NCBI GenBank assembly: GCA_963971405.1
Contig: OZ020489.1
Location: 16,270,290-16,334,289, forward strand
Direction of reading: 5' to 3'
DNA: 64,000 nt
Source of the DNA: Psococerastis gibbosa
Lineage: Eukaryota; Arthropoda; Insecta; Psocodea; Psocidae
This document shows positions 33,460 through 45,799 of this stretch, piece by piece. The translations under genes were made by a program, and so were the position numbers. The notes beneath the pieces are model-generated. The model did no database searches. It was not told the DNA's origin and worked only from the letters and a program-made list of their open reading frames with translations. How positions within the stretch are numbered: the first letter of the stretch is position 1; the number at the start of each line of letters is the position of its first letter.

Positions 33460-35195
33460 TTGAGTTGCCTATTAGCAAAAGCAATCCTCTCCATTTTTTT
33501 CAGTTTTGAGATATTCGCGCCATTTTTTTTTATTTTTCAATACTCTATCCGATGAATCAGATATTGAGACGCAAAAGGAATTCTAATACTGTTAAAATTA
33601 TAGCTTTAAAAACTGTAATGTTTTACCTCATGGCGTTGCGGCACAGCAGTTTTTTGCGGTTTCTGAAAAATCGACCCGGGTGGACAGGATTGCTTTTGCT
33701 AATAGGCAACTCAATTATTAATAATAAACCATTATAGAGTACTCACTCTAGCCTTCTGGCAATGAATGAGATCCCTCTGAACTCTGAAGGATGATATTGT
33801 TACATAGCCTATATATTTAATAAAATTTATATATATAATATAAAAATATATATATGAAATTATAAGTATAATAAAATGGCTAAAAGTCTGTATTTGAAAT
33901 TAAGTATTTTTTAATATATTTTTTTATTTTCCCTATTTTGTTCAATTCTTTTAGTTTAAGTGGCAATTTTTTAAATATCTCTGGTAAAATTGATTCATTG
34001 AATAATAATAATAATGCGTGTATTTATCAAAAAAACATTATAAATTTTACTGAACCGTTGCCACAAAGCCAAAAAGGCGCGTTGGGTTCACCACATCATA
34101 ACCTGCAACAGAACACTCCATTAGAATTCTGTAAGCAATAATTTGTCTAAATGCTCTCATTTCTCCGTTACTGAACTACAATATTAACTGAATTGTAACA
34201 GATCAACCTCATATCAGGCCCTTTTCCCGCTTCTTATGCTTGTTTTACCCGCACCAAAACTAATTTCAGCATTTATTATATCTCTACTAAGTGAACACTC
34301 CCAGTTGAAAATGTAACAGCTCATTTAATTCAGCAGACCCAGACAATGCGCAAACCCTACATTCGCTGCGATAAAACTACTGAGAGGTGTTTTCACACAA
34401 GAAAAGAAATGTTTTCTCCATTGCTTCCGCCATGAATCTACCTAAGCAAACAACCCAGCATTTTAATTCCGCGCAGTAATTTAATTCTTGCACACCTGAG
34501 GGATGGTAGGAGCCTGCATTCACAAATTGAGGGAGCAGCGACCCTTTTTCTCATATCCGGTGGCTCTAGGTTTCGAATAAAAGTCGCTCTGATCTTTAAT
34601 TCATTGTTCGTTGACCCTTTGGCTCCTTTTATCCCAGACTTTGCAGGAAAACGCTGATTGGATAATGGGTAGCTGAACCTTTGCCCATCAGTTTTCCACT
34701 GATTGCCCCCGTGACCGAGTTGCTGAAATAAGGTTTACAGCGTTATTGTGTTATACGTTTTGTTTCTTTTTTTTATCTCACTGCTTAGTACGTAGGAAAA
34801 GTTCTGGTTCCCGCTTTTGGTCAGCCACGTCTTTTTTGTCAATTAAGAAGATATGGAACGTAGATATATCCCTGGTATAAAAATCAGTTAATTTATCTTT
34901 TTTTTATAGCTAACTTAGTCTATCCATGTTGAAGACGGCTTCATTCACAATCTCATTGCATTTTTGTACTCTTTGGTGCTGCCTTGAACTCTACATTGCG
35001 TTAATTTTTAGACCTTCGTAAAGTGCATTAAAAATATTTATAACACCACAAATTACCCTACAAATACTGTGTCTGAAGTATAGTAGTTGTCTAAAACTCA
35101 CATCTATAGACCAAATATTTATAACTTGCGTAGTAAATTAAATAATAAATAGCAAACGATTAATCCAGGTGACCAATATCTACATTTCACATCCT
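33460..35195. other. No gene seen
   Basis: About 1.7 kb AT-rich, including a TA-rich stretch at 33825-33860. The frames at 33552 and 33938 have no motif. Confidence 0.4.
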
Positions 35196-35206
35196 CTTTT
35201 TTGGTT

Positions 35207-35291
35207 AAAGTGTAAATCCACTGAAATTTCGAACTCGAAAATTTTGACCATCACAAAGCTTTCCTTATACAAACATATAAATAGGAAAGAA
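35207..35291 (+). repeat. Repeat E 3'-end fragment
   Basis: GTGTAAATCCACTGAAAT, GACCATCACAAAGCTTTCC and TATAAATAGGAAAG match the last 85 bp of repeat E. Confidence 0.7.
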
Positions 35292-35591
35292 GTAAGAAGG
35301 ACAAAAAGAAGGAAGAAATGACAGCCAAGTAAGGGAGCACGCCCTGCAGATAGGTTACTGAAGCGAGACACGTCTACTTCTGAAGCCAAGAACCGAAACA
35401 AGGCGGGTACGAGCAGCATTTAGGCGGTGAGGGGCGACGAGGTACCAAACCATGTGTGAAGAAACATACGGGGAATGTGTGTAATCCCATCTCCTGGCAT
35501 TTTAAATGTGAAAGTATTTAATGGAGAAAAATGCCCATAGTTAGTAGTCATGCTGTAGCCTAAAACACTGTGTATTACTAGTGTATTACAA

Positions 35592-35900
35592 GACCTGCGG
35601 GCCTATTATGCCGTTTGATATTAACTTAATCTGGGATTTAAAAATGTAAACAATTTCCATTCCAAGATTATCTTGTTTAAATTTTTAATCCTAGGTTAAG
35701 ATTAAAAATATTAATAATATTAAATATTGAGCAAATTTTCTGCCATAATATGTGGCCTTTCCGGTCTTCCGTCATCAAACGAAATTGGCCCATCGCGCGC
35801 TTAACTGATATCATCACTATCAGACCTAATATGCCGTTCACAGATTAACTTAACACCGAAAATAGGATTAAATGAACCCCAATTGATTAATTTGTTTTAA
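35592..35900. repeat. Foldback element I, copy 2 and a loose arm
   Basis: GGGCCTATTATGCCGTTTGA and CTTAATCTGGGATTTAAAAA form an arm, with a partial inverse (TTTAAATTTTTAATCCTAGG) near 35680. A further arm (CTAATATGCCGTTCACAGAT) lies at 35825. Confidence 0.55.
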
Positions 35901-36019
35901 ACAAGTGCAAAATTCAAATTTAGAAATTATTGGAATATATACTGTATATAGTTGCATAGTTTTATAATTGAATGATATAAAAAAAAAACATAAAAATATA
36001 CAGGTTTACATCATAGAAA

Positions 36020-36222
36020 TATATAAAGAATATTAAGAAGAGGCAAATGGATGAGGCATATTCTGAGACACGAAGGGCTCCTTAAGAATATCATTGAGAT
36101 TTGAGGGTATGGTTGAAGGCACCAACGCCAGAGGACGACAGAGGAAGGAGTACCTAGAGGATGTCATGAAGGACCTAGGGTGCGACACCTATAAAGGACT
36201 GAAAAGGACCGCACAAGACTGA
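36020..36222 (+). pseudogene. RTE-like LINE C-terminal fragment
   Basis: One frame gives RHILRHEGLLKNIIE; after a shift the next gives MVEGTNARGRQRKEYLEDVM and ends at TGA (36220-36222). The GHIxRHEGLLKxIIEG...RGRxRxxYL pattern is the C-terminal end of an endonuclease/reverse transcriptase LINE. It is only about 200 bp, with a frameshift near 36100. Confidence 0.75.
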
Positions 36223-36540
36223 CAAGAGTGGAGAAGAAGAATGCAATATTCGCTGCAAACCAATCCATATATTGCAACTCAAGGAGAAGACTGTACTTTG
36301 TGATAACTCAAGTTATTGATTTGATGCAGTCGACCATTCTCAGTTTATTTTATCCCTCGCAGAAGGACATTCATTCGAAAGCAGACACAGGTCATTCGGG
36401 CATCTTTTGTACAGTAATATACGAATCCTGGTTTAATCCATACAACTGTGCTCTCTTTGAATTCTAAGATAAGCTACCCCTCCTCTCATATGCAATATAC
36501 ATACAGTATATAAGTAAGGTATCACGGCTTTCCTGACCTG

Positions 36541-36928
36541 CAGCCCTATTATAGCGATTGGGGATTAACATAATACTGGGTTTATATAATAGGTACCGGG
36601 TTTATTTTTTAATATCGCATTAGTAAGGTTAAAATATGCACAGGAATTTTAAATTAATGAATTATTGGAATAGAAAAGAATTGCATTGTTATTTAATTGA
36701 CGGAAATATTAATAAATATTAAAATGTACAAATATAATTTTGAAATGTATTAAGAATTTTAATTAATGTGTCTAAACATAAGGGAGAAAAATTAAAAATT
36801 CACCAAAAGTATAGCCGAGAATTAATTTATAATCAATTTGAATTTCCCGCCCATTTTGCACTCATTTGTTTAAAACAATTGAATAAACCCCGGTGTTATG
36901 TTAATCAGAAATTGCCATAATAGGGCTG
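36541..36928. mobile_element. Foldback MITE-I, copy 3, full length
   Basis: Ends CAGCCCTATTATAGCGATT and (minus strand) CAGCCCTATTATGGCAATTT are inverted repeats that continue about 50 bp (GATTAACATAA...GGGTTTAT). CTG flanks both sides. The 388-bp interior is AT-rich and noncoding. Confidence 0.75.
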
Positions 36929-37245
36929 CTGGTCCCCCAGCTTAATACGCTCTTAGGACTAACACGTGTGACGGCACTCATGGCAATATTTGTTGCTACG
37001 TTTTGCTGGAATAAAAGGGTGAAGTACGAGGCATATCCAGAGAGTAGTTAAAAATTACTATATTTAAAACAAAAAACACCAAAACCAAAATCGCTGCGGT
37101 TGGCAGGGGATGGTGGTTGGGAACCTGTTTTCATGGATAAATCCCTCTAATAAAACCGGGAAAACAATGACAGAGAAAAATTGTTTGCATTTTTATTTTT
37201 ATTATTCAAACCCACTGCATACAATATGTGTATTGCTGGGCCAAC

Positions 37246-37315
37246 AGCGGGCCTACTATGCCGATTAATATTAACTTAATCTGGGGGTTGAAATGTAAAC
37301 AGAACAATTCTTAAT
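37246..37315 (+). repeat. Foldback element I, single arm
   Basis: GGCCTACTATGCCGATTAAT, ACTTAATCTGGGGGTT and ATGTAAACAGAACAATT match the left arm at 35595. Confidence 0.65.
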
Positions 37316-37319
37316 GGCA

Positions 37320-39485
37320 AAGTTAATATTGAAAGGAGCGAAACACCAAGTTTGTTCGATTTTGTAAATGTATACTTATAGAAGAATCGGAATTCATTTG
37401 TTTCAATGCCGGGTTCAACAGTACATAAAGTATACGAGGCTTTAAGCACATAATTATGATAACTTTGATAAAAACCAGGTCAAGTATAAGAATATATACG
37501 GTACTACATATAAATGAGAAAGCAAAAACAGTAGGTACATGATTTGGCTGCATAACTACCGATCACTGGGATTGGAAAATGATTATTCGGTCAGTAGTAC
37601 ATAACGCTATTACTGAACGTAATAAAGAAGCTCAGGTGAGAAAGACAGATATTCTCAGTGCTAGATTAGCAATGATTGAAAACGTTCGGGCGACAAAAGG
37701 ATTGGGGGTCGTTGTCGACCAGAGTGTAGAAACCGGAAGGGGTTGCAGGTGAAGCGGTTTATGGCTAAACACGGGGATAAATGCTTTGTGAAAACCGTAT
37801 TTTCCTGATACTAAACACTGCAGTGGTTTCTGTTGGCGAAGGGTGTAAAGGGAAATTTAATGAATTCATTGCGAATAAAATATTCAGTGAGGGCATGTAG
37901 TATTTGAAATAGGCGTGGAACGGGTAGCTATTCTGTATACAGTACGTACGTACAATATTTCATTGGAGCATTGCTGCTGGTGTATATAGCGTTCAAATGC
38001 AAAAGGTCAAAGTTGGAGTTTAGGTATAAAGTAAGGTACTATACGTTTAGTTATTAATGTGTTAAAAACTATAAATAATTATTCAAGGTTCACAATTTTT
38101 CTTTATTAAAACGAAACGTTAGCGATAATTTCAAAACATTCAGGTTGACTTCAATTGTTTTACTTTTTTTCGAACGTATACAAAACCCAGTAGCGCCACG
38201 ACAAATGGGTAAATTATAGTCAGTTTTTTGAATGAGGCGATGAGTGAGTATAGATAATATGAAATTAAGGACTGGTATTGTAGTATTAAATTTGTTGAGT
38301 TTGGAAAACGATTAGGCCTACTAGATACCTACAATATCTTCCAAGAGTACAACTCGATTCCTACCGTCTTTAACCTTATGGGTTGGCTATAATTTAATTT
38401 GAGACTTACTTTGTTTCGGGGATAAAAATAAATAACTTGAATAAAATATAGCCCAGCTAAAAATACTTCATTTGATTAATATTAATAACTTAAGATAGAC
38501 ATATAAAAACTAATTCTGTGAGAATGGTCTCGATTAATATGATTGTAAAGGCTTGAAAAATCACGAAATGCGTGGTTTTACAGAGCTTGCGTGATATGCG
38601 AGAAAATTCCACTGAAGATGTCAATCGCAGATGTTAACGAAACGTTTGGAGGTACGCTTTCAGAACGACCGCGGCCTATTATCCCGGATTCTACTGCATC
38701 GTCATGGTCAAGATTGTTAGTGAGAAGCGAATTTATGACACCTAAGGTAACATAGACTAGGTTAGAGTTTTATATAGAAGAGATGAGGCATTCCAGCGTG
38801 CCAAAAATATTTTTTGATTCCTGGTACGTTTTAACAATGGCTGGTCATACGAGTCGTGGCGAGTGGCCCACAAATTCAAATATAAATTTTGGCGGGAAGC
38901 AGTTGTACCATTTCTCTTATACAGAACCCTAGGCTACGTATTCACTGTCCTGCAAGGAGTCCTAATAATGACCCCAGCGTAGGGTCACTCTACAAACAGT
39001 GTGACCGTGTTATGTTCATGGCGATGGATCAATTGCAGGACTGTGCGCGGCCACCTTTACATGCAAAAATACATACTGCACTATAAATAATCGAGATTCA
39101 TACTGCATTCCTTAATGGAAATTACGATATATTGTATTAATCGTTTGAGTTATCAGTGCACTTAACGCTAAATGGGAGAAAATTCATTGAAAAGTTTTCT
39201 TACAAAGCTGTCAAACTGACGATTTAAAGTGCCAGAAACTGGGGCACTTTAATGCTGGACGGGAACTGACCCATTTAATACTGAATGTCAGCACTGAGAT
39301 ACGCCATTGTCAATTCTCTGCTGAGATTGGGACAAGATTGAGTGTGCTATAATATATTGATTTAAGCTCTACTCACGTATTATTCTTGTAGAACAATATT
39401 CTTGTGACAAAGTCAAACAGTAGGCCATTTAATTTTTTCTTGGTCTGTAGATAGATGCATTGAATAAAATACTTCACAACACTTT
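37320..39485. other. No gene; hammerhead-like cassette at 38612-38644
   Basis: At 38612 CTGAAGATG is followed 18 nt later by ACGAAACGTTTGG, like the cassettes at 20078 and 32821, but the intervening stem is weak. The frames at 37323 and 38889 have no motif. Otherwise AT-rich. Confidence 0.35.
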
Positions 39486-39490
39486 ATTTC

Positions 39491-39512
39491 TTGTCCGCCA
39501 ACCCCGGACAAG
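39491..39512 (+). repeat. Hairpin repeat K, copy 3
   Basis: Stem TTGTCCG / CGGACAA with loop CCAACCC, followed by AT-rich sequence. Part of the family at 294 and 33336. Confidence 0.5.
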
Positions 39513-39625
39513 GGACAAAATATCGACAATATATTGACTTAGTAATAATAATAATAACAAAAATATCTGTCTTGAAGATTTTCAAAAGTACGTATTGATA
39601 TACAGACTGTACTGTACGGTACTGA

Positions 39626-39713
39626 CAGGGTCTGATTTATCCACTGGTCTAACTGGGCCACAGCCCAGGGTGGCAGATTTTTGGGGGGCAGCAAATTCCT
39701 AAATCAGGCCCTG
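39626..39713. mobile_element. Short hAT-type MITE, family H9
   Basis: An 88-bp element with ends CAGGGTCTGATTTA and TAAATCAGGCCCTG. The flanking octamers GGTACTGA and GGTACTGG match at 7 of 8. Confidence 0.85.
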
Positions 39714-39721
39714 GGTACTGG

Positions 39722-40240
39722 TATAGTCGTGTAGATGACAAATGACAGGTTTTAGTTAAAGCTAATGAATAACTTATCCGGGGACAGATAATTGTAAATT
39801 ATCTTATGTAAACCCCGATACATAAATGTAAATTGACTTAAAGTAATTGAGTCCGAGATTTCAAAATATTTTTTTGACAATGGATAACCGAGTCCATTTG
39901 ACTACCTAATTTGATTAATGTCTCGTTCCACAGCCACAAATATATAAGAAAATTCACAAAAATACAAACTTTGGCGCTAAATTTAAAGTTCCTACTGAAA
40001 TAAGATTTTGTAGAGTGGGCCAAGCATAGGGTTATACTTCGGCCTTGGGGGGCAGGATGGGGTTATTTTTTAAAATCTTAATTAATCAATTATGGCCAAT
40101 CGATGTTAATGACGGTAATATGTATAATGTATCAAAATGTCGTGAATAATTCCTTTTAATGGCTATGGTAACGTCTTTTTTCTAGCTTTGCAATGAATTT
40201 CACATTAAATATTCTCGGGAAAGGAGGGGGGGGGGACTCC
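39722..40240. other. No gene seen
   Basis: AT-rich, with a G tract just before the SINE-C piece at 40243. Confidence 0.4.
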
Positions 40241-40242
40241 GA

Positions 40243-40312
40243 TTGGGTGACTGAAGAGGTCAATCGGATACATTCATTAAATTGTTTTTATGCGATTGAC
40301 ATTTAAAGATAA
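40243..40312 (+). repeat. SINE-C, copy 3 (3' part)
   Basis: GTGACTGAAGAGGTCAATCG, GATACATTCATTAAATTG and GCGATTGACATTTAAAG match the 3' half of SINE-C; the head is absent. Confidence 0.6.
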
Positions 40313-40674
40313 TGTTCTGGCTGTCAGTACTGAGTATTAGCCAAAATATAGCAAATTATTCAAGTTAGAAACCGCAAAGAATTTTGGGGAACAGGACTTA
40401 TCATAGATGATGCAAAGGTGTGATACATTATGCAGGCAGGGAGAACCTCTGCCCTTTCATACTTGCCAAGTTGTTGGATCTTAGTATGCTATCTGCATTA
40501 ATCAACCTTCTCATATCTCTTCATCCCACTAAATCCTTCTTTCCCTCTCCTGTAATTTAAATTGGGGCTGAGCCAACAGTTTCCCCTTAATAGGTAGAAT
40601 TGGTCTCGTTCTGCTTTCTTATTTCTTTGAGTTGAATCTCATTAGAGGTGTCCTCACTCCTCAGATGCATTGTA

Positions 40675-40816
40675 AACAGTGAGTGGGAAAGATAAATTTT
40701 TGAATGTAAACCTGTATGGTTTGAAGAATTAATCCATTAATTCATTAATAAATTACGTATAACAGTTTTTTGGACCCCCCCCTCCCCCCGAAATGAAAAC
40801 CTGGGCACGGCGTTGG
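40675..40816. mobile_element. MITE H8 relative, partial
   Basis: AAACCTGTATGGTTTGAAGA, AATTACGT and the end AAACCTGGGCACGGC match 25451-25662 and 57005-57135. The left terminus is lost. Confidence 0.65.
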
Positions 40817-40824
40817 AGTCAGGC

Positions 40825-40930
40825 AATTTGCAGGTGCATTGAACGAGCTCGAATCGTCTTCATCAAAAAGCAAAAAGAAATTTGGTGCGGAATATCTGCG
40901 ATTGAGAATGGTGAAACACTAAGGGTTCCC
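40825..40930 (+). pseudogene. LINE fragment (RTE-like, linker before C-terminus)
   Basis: One frame reads CRCIERARIVFIKKQKEIW. This matches the RIEQARxxFxKMK segment ahead of the LRMVRCYVF motif in RTE-like LINEs. A degraded LRMV-type segment (GATTGAGAATGGTG) follows. No more of the element is present. Confidence 0.65.
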
Positions 40931-41400
40931 TGAAGTTCTATATGGTATAGGAAGAGGTGTAGGAATAAGTGTAAATTATTCTACAAGTAACTCAATGAAT
41001 GTAAATTCATTTAATGGAGTTAAAGCGGAATAAGAATTGCCGGATTTGGATCGTAATATTTAAGCCATATAGTCTCAAAAGTAGACTAATTTTGTAATGT
41101 AGCTTACTGGCAATATTAAAACTATACTGGTACCGTGGTGAATGTATGATCGAATTTAAAATTAATACGTGATTTCCCAAATAAATACATTCATGGGTAG
41201 ACCACTGTTTGCGTAGTTCCCGTTAGTTAAGTCAAGCTATACTCCTGTTACCATAACAAAGGTGAGCATGCCTCACCTTGTACATTGCCACTTCCCACTT
41301 GTAGTCCGTGTGGGTTGACATCGTAGAGGTTAACCAGTTTGTCAACAGCAAAATATACACACGGAAACAATACCAATAATGCCTGAATAAGGGTAGGTAG

Positions 41401-41584
41401 CAATGGCGGATCCACAGGGGGGGGGGTCAGGGGGGTCAAGACCCCCTAAATGAGTAAATTCATAAGATACCTAGTAAAAAAAAAAGAAACTGAAAAAAAA
41501 TTAACTTTTCAACAAAAAAATTACCTTTGAAACTTACAAAAAAACTTGTGACCCCCCCTAAATTTTCGGCTGGATCCGCCCTTG
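41401..41584. mobile_element. hAT-type MITE, family H10
   Basis: A 184-bp element with ends CAATGGCGGATCCA and TGGATCCGCCCTTG and a perfect 8-bp duplication GTAGGTAG (41393-41400 and 41585-41592). Poly-G and poly-C tracts lie inside the ends. Confidence 0.93.
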
Positions 41585-41599
41585 GTAGGTAGGGCATGG

Positions 41600-42195
41600 T
41601 CCAATGCGCCCTACCAGTAGGCCTATAGATCCATCAAAAGTCATTCAAATGATAATAATAGACTTGTTACTACACAATCGGCTCGAAAAATATGTGCTAC
41701 TAAACTTTAATTGACGATAAATAGTTGAATACACAGTTATCATTCAAACGATGATAACCCATATAAAATACATGAATAGAAACATTGTTTAATCGCTTGC
41801 ATTGAAACTGATTGCCGCTAGGAAGAACCAATCATTCAGGAATGTTGAATGTATGAAACCCACGACCCCCCTCGCCGTCACCCCATTTACCCCCCTTGGG
41901 GCGGCCTGAAAGAGAGTCCACGTCGATAGCGAGCGGATCGGGTAAAATAAAAGACAATAGCGACCGCGCAGTTGACAATTTGCCAGTCATAATGATTGAA
42001 TTCAATTTAAAACAGGCTGTAACCCCTCGGCGTACACAAAACCGTTACCTTTATTGGCGCACTCTCTGAAAGGAATTGCCCGACTATCAAAGTCAGGTAC
42101 TGACGTTGATGGTAGCTGTGCTTGCGCTTGATTACTGTAGTTTATCGCAGTCCTCACTGATTTTCGCTTTTATATTAATCAATCGTGTGGAATAT
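41600..42195. other. No gene seen
   Basis: Noncoding spacer without recognised repeats. Confidence 0.4.
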
Positions 42196-42202
42196 ATGTA
42201 GT

Positions 42203-42705
42203 ATTTGAAGGAAAGCATTTGTGATGGTCGAAATTTTCGACTTCGAGATTTAAGCGGGTTTACACGTTTTCAGGTCCCGGTAACCTAAGAAAGTGGTTTT
42301 TAATCTTTCTGTACGTCGGTCTGTTTGTCTTTTCGTCGATTTATGGGCGAACTGCTCGATGGATTTTGATGAAAGAGTAGAGTAGAGAAAGAGTAAAATT
42401 TCATGAAGAAATACTATAAAAATGTTTTTTCTGAGAAACGTTTCTATCAATGCTTTCCAACTTCATGTATGGTTTAGGTGCTAAATAGAGTAAAAAACTG
42501 AACAGGTGGCTTTCCAAGCAAGGGTTTGTTTTTGGAGAAAAACATATTTTTGAAGTAATTGTGGATAATCGTTGCCCCAGAGCATTGCACACCCTGCTAT
42601 TATTACTTTGTATTATTACTCGTATACATTTGCCTGTCCATTATAGACGATCAGGGGTCCCATCGATCAATCCAGTGCTTTACGATAAGGAAAATCGATC
42701 AGGGG
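42203..42705 (-). repeat. Repeat E, copy 5 (diverged, minus strand)
   Basis: The minus strand shares AAAATTTCGACCATCACAAA, the GTTTACACGTTTTCAGG-type 3' region and the GGTTTAGGTGCTAAAT region with other copies. The 5' part near 42660 shares ATCCAGTGCTTTA with 33115 and 55175. Both frames annotated here (42250-42592) lie inside. Confidence 0.65.
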
Positions 42706-42709
42706 CAAA

Positions 42710-44033
42710 ACAATTTTGACGCCTGACCTTAGCCAGGGAAAGTTTACTTGGTGAAGCGAATTCCCTCACCCCTCTAAAAAATTTAATTTGGCATCCTGCA
42801 TCGTCTATAAGCCTACTGCTTCCTTGAAAATTTGGCAGTCAAAAGTCACAAGCAATTCATTGAATTGGGGGGGGGGGGTTAATATGATGTCAAAATAATG
42901 AATGGTGTGTACCTTTACCATTGTTTTTGTTGTTGGAAAGGTTGAGGCTTTGGGGTCAGCCATATGAATTGACATTTTGTTACTCATTAGCATCAGGCCC
43001 AGAGAGGGAAGGTGCTACAATATTGTAAAATTTAGTTGTTTAGAATTTTACTCTCATTTATGGCGTTATGTTTGATATTTAACTGCAACTTACAAAAAAC
43101 GCATAGTCCAAAAATTTTTCTATAATACTATCTTCACCTTCTGAAACCATTATTGTAACGAACACATGATGTTATTTAGTGCATTAACGACTTTTATAAT
43201 TGTTACTGGTCACTACTCACTGGAGAAGGAATTGCATATAATTATTAAAAAGGTTTTCTTTCATTTCTTTTTCCCTAACTGTTTACTCCACCGGGTAGGA
43301 GGTAAATTGTACACAAATTATTGAAAAAAAAAATACAATAGCACATCCATCCCAAAGCTTCCGCTTGTCGGGGGTGGGGTCATCAAATAAATAAATGCTG
43401 CAACTTTTCTTTAAATTATGGTCATTAATAATAATAATAATAAAATAATGCCCTGAAGAAATTTTTATGAATCCAATTTTTCGAAACCCATGGGGGCATT
43501 GGCCCGGACATTTTTTTTTTGACAAACTAGTATGCGTCCTCGATGTCAACCTAAACGGTTACATCGGCTTCAAGCGATATCTGAGATAAGCTTTAAAAAA
43601 AAAAAAAATTTCCAAGGCACTACGCTGGGCTTTATCGCATTGTATTTGAATAGTATTCTTTTTGCACTGCCAAGAAAAATCTCAAAACCTCTGATTCGAC
43701 CTTTTCTTTACATGAAATGAGTGTCGGTAAACGTGGGTACTACTAGCTATCAAATTTAATATCGCTCCTGTGCTTCAAATATTATGAAAGCAATAAAAAT
43801 ATTTTATTTCTTCCAGTTTAATGTTGCTTAGAAATGACTGCTTTACATATCAATACAATGCCGTTTTTAGTGGCTCAAGTGTAATAAAAATCTTAGTCCG
43901 TGCCTACAAAGGAACCTAGAATATTTTTAAATAGAAAAGTAATTTATTTTCTTTTAATGTTTACTTCTGAAAGATTTCCTCCAATTTATAAGTTAAAGTT
44001 CTATATGTTATATTACGGTACCGTAAGGTGTAT
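42710..44033. other. No gene; possible hairpin K relative at 43358-43388
   Basis: The minus strand at 43358-43388 gives GACCCCACCCCCGACAAG, similar to hairpin K. A G tract lies near 42868. The rest is AT-rich. Confidence 0.35.
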
Positions 44034-44041
44034 CGTATAGC

Positions 44042-44113
44042 CAAGGCCGTGGCCAGGTGTTTGTTAGGGAGGGGGTCCGAACCCCGTGGACCACCACCCA
44101 GGGCACGGCCTTG
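44042..44113. mobile_element. 72-bp hAT-type MITE, family H8 ends
   Basis: Ends CAAGGCCGTGGCCAGG and CCAGGGCACGGCCTTG with a perfect 8-bp duplication CGTATAGC (44034-44041 and 44114-44121). At 72 bp it is little more than two inverted repeats, so it must have been mobilised in trans. Confidence 0.93.
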
Positions 44114-44124
44114 CGTATAGCCAT

Positions 44125-45795
44125 GAAGTGACTATGAGGTTCATTTCTGGTTGATTTTTGTAGATGGCAGCACCAGTTGCAAAGATATCAAAGCTTTGAT
44201 TTTTCCATATGTATCAATAATATTTAAAATTATTATTATATTTATATATTATTTTAAAGTGATATTTTTCGATAAATCATGGAAAATTTATACTGTATAT
44301 AAATTTATTAAATTATATGTAACGCAATAAGCTCCAGGCATAGTAAAAATATTATAAAAAAATATTAAAAGGATTAAATAGATCCTAAGAACTTAGTTTT
44401 CACATACGAGAATAAACGGCGGCCATTTTGAATAACATGGATATCTCATTGTCGTCAGCGCTCATAGTGACCAGAAATGTCCCTACAGAACCTTGTTGCC
44501 CAAGGGTTTCTCAGTTGTCTCATCATAATACCAAATCACAATACCATTGATTATGAAACTCGTAATTCTTTAATGAGTACGTTACTTTTAGTTACAATTG
44601 CAAATCAAATACAACACAATGCAATAATTATACCAGAAAATTGTCTCAAAACATATATCCGATAGTAATGCCACAGAGAGCGACATTCATATTAATTTCT
44701 CTGCGATAATACGATTATTTATGCGAGCTAATGCATAAATAGCTAGACCTGTAGCAGTAAATGCCTCTGCCTCTAAACTAACTGAAAATCTTGTGGCCGG
44801 TCTCTCCGCAGCCGATTGCAATGCAAATACGTGAGGGGGAGGGGGGGGTTAACATGCCGCCCCCATTGTGAGTCTGCTATTGTTTCCGTCACGTGTGGGG
44901 TACTTTACTTATCGCGCGTCTAAATTGCATTGCATTCCATTTATTGTCACTCCTCCAACATTATTTAGATTAAGACTACAGTTTTACGGCTTCACCAAAT
45001 TACCTCACAAAAGGTTGATATCAGTCTCCTCTAAAGGATGGTAATCATGTTTGGTTATTGTTGAATATGTAAACTGACACAGTGGACACACTGTAGACAC
45101 GACACTATTCCACTGACTTTTCTAGCTAACGCCTACCCTTGGCAGGTTAGCGATTTGGTCAACGGTGACGCCCTGACCAGTATAGCTGAGATGTCTCCAC
45201 TCCGAACATGTGGGCACTAGCGTCAAGGGCATTTCTGAGACATCAGGCAGTCGGCATCACCTGAGCTGGAAGCCCTGTACTAAGAAGTAAGTAGTAAGAA
45301 GTAAGTCTCCACGAAGCCGTCGTCCTCCGTCGGTTGTTCGAGGTGTTAGGGTTGGAGGTGAGCAGCATCCATCTCTGGTTCTTCGTATAGGGGAAGTAGA
45401 AGGGGTACTTCTATAAACTGAATAAGGAACGGGTGATTGCACTTTACCTTACTGTAGAATTCGCTGGTGACTTGGCGGCCAGACGTGAAGGCTGGAAGCC
45501 GGCGGCTTGCAGGTAAAGTGCAACACTTAAAGTAGAGAAGAGGGGGCAGCTTCAATGGGCGGAGGTATATTTGTAACCTGTGGTGGTCCTGAATAATAAT
45601 AATTCGTGTATTCTTCAATATTTTTAACATTTCGAAATGCATTGTAGGCCCCCTTAACCTAAGGTGTGTGGGGAGTGGGGTACCTACTAAATGCCGCAAC
45701 ACCTTCGGCCCTCGGCACTCGGCAGTATTCTTGGGGCTGGGTTGTTCTTCAAGCTGGCCTAGCTTTTTACCGGAATAGTGCGCTTTTGACCAGAT
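44125..45795. other. No gene seen
   Basis: About 1.7 kb. A G tract lies near 44845. Minus-strand frames at 45257-45702 overlap in two phases and show no family motif. Confidence 0.4.
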
Positions 45796-45799
45796 CCTG

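Noticed and set aside
45257..45702. Two overlapping minus-strand frames (61 and 118 codons)
   Set aside because: They overlap in different phases, have no motifs, and the sequence shows no repeat or splice support.
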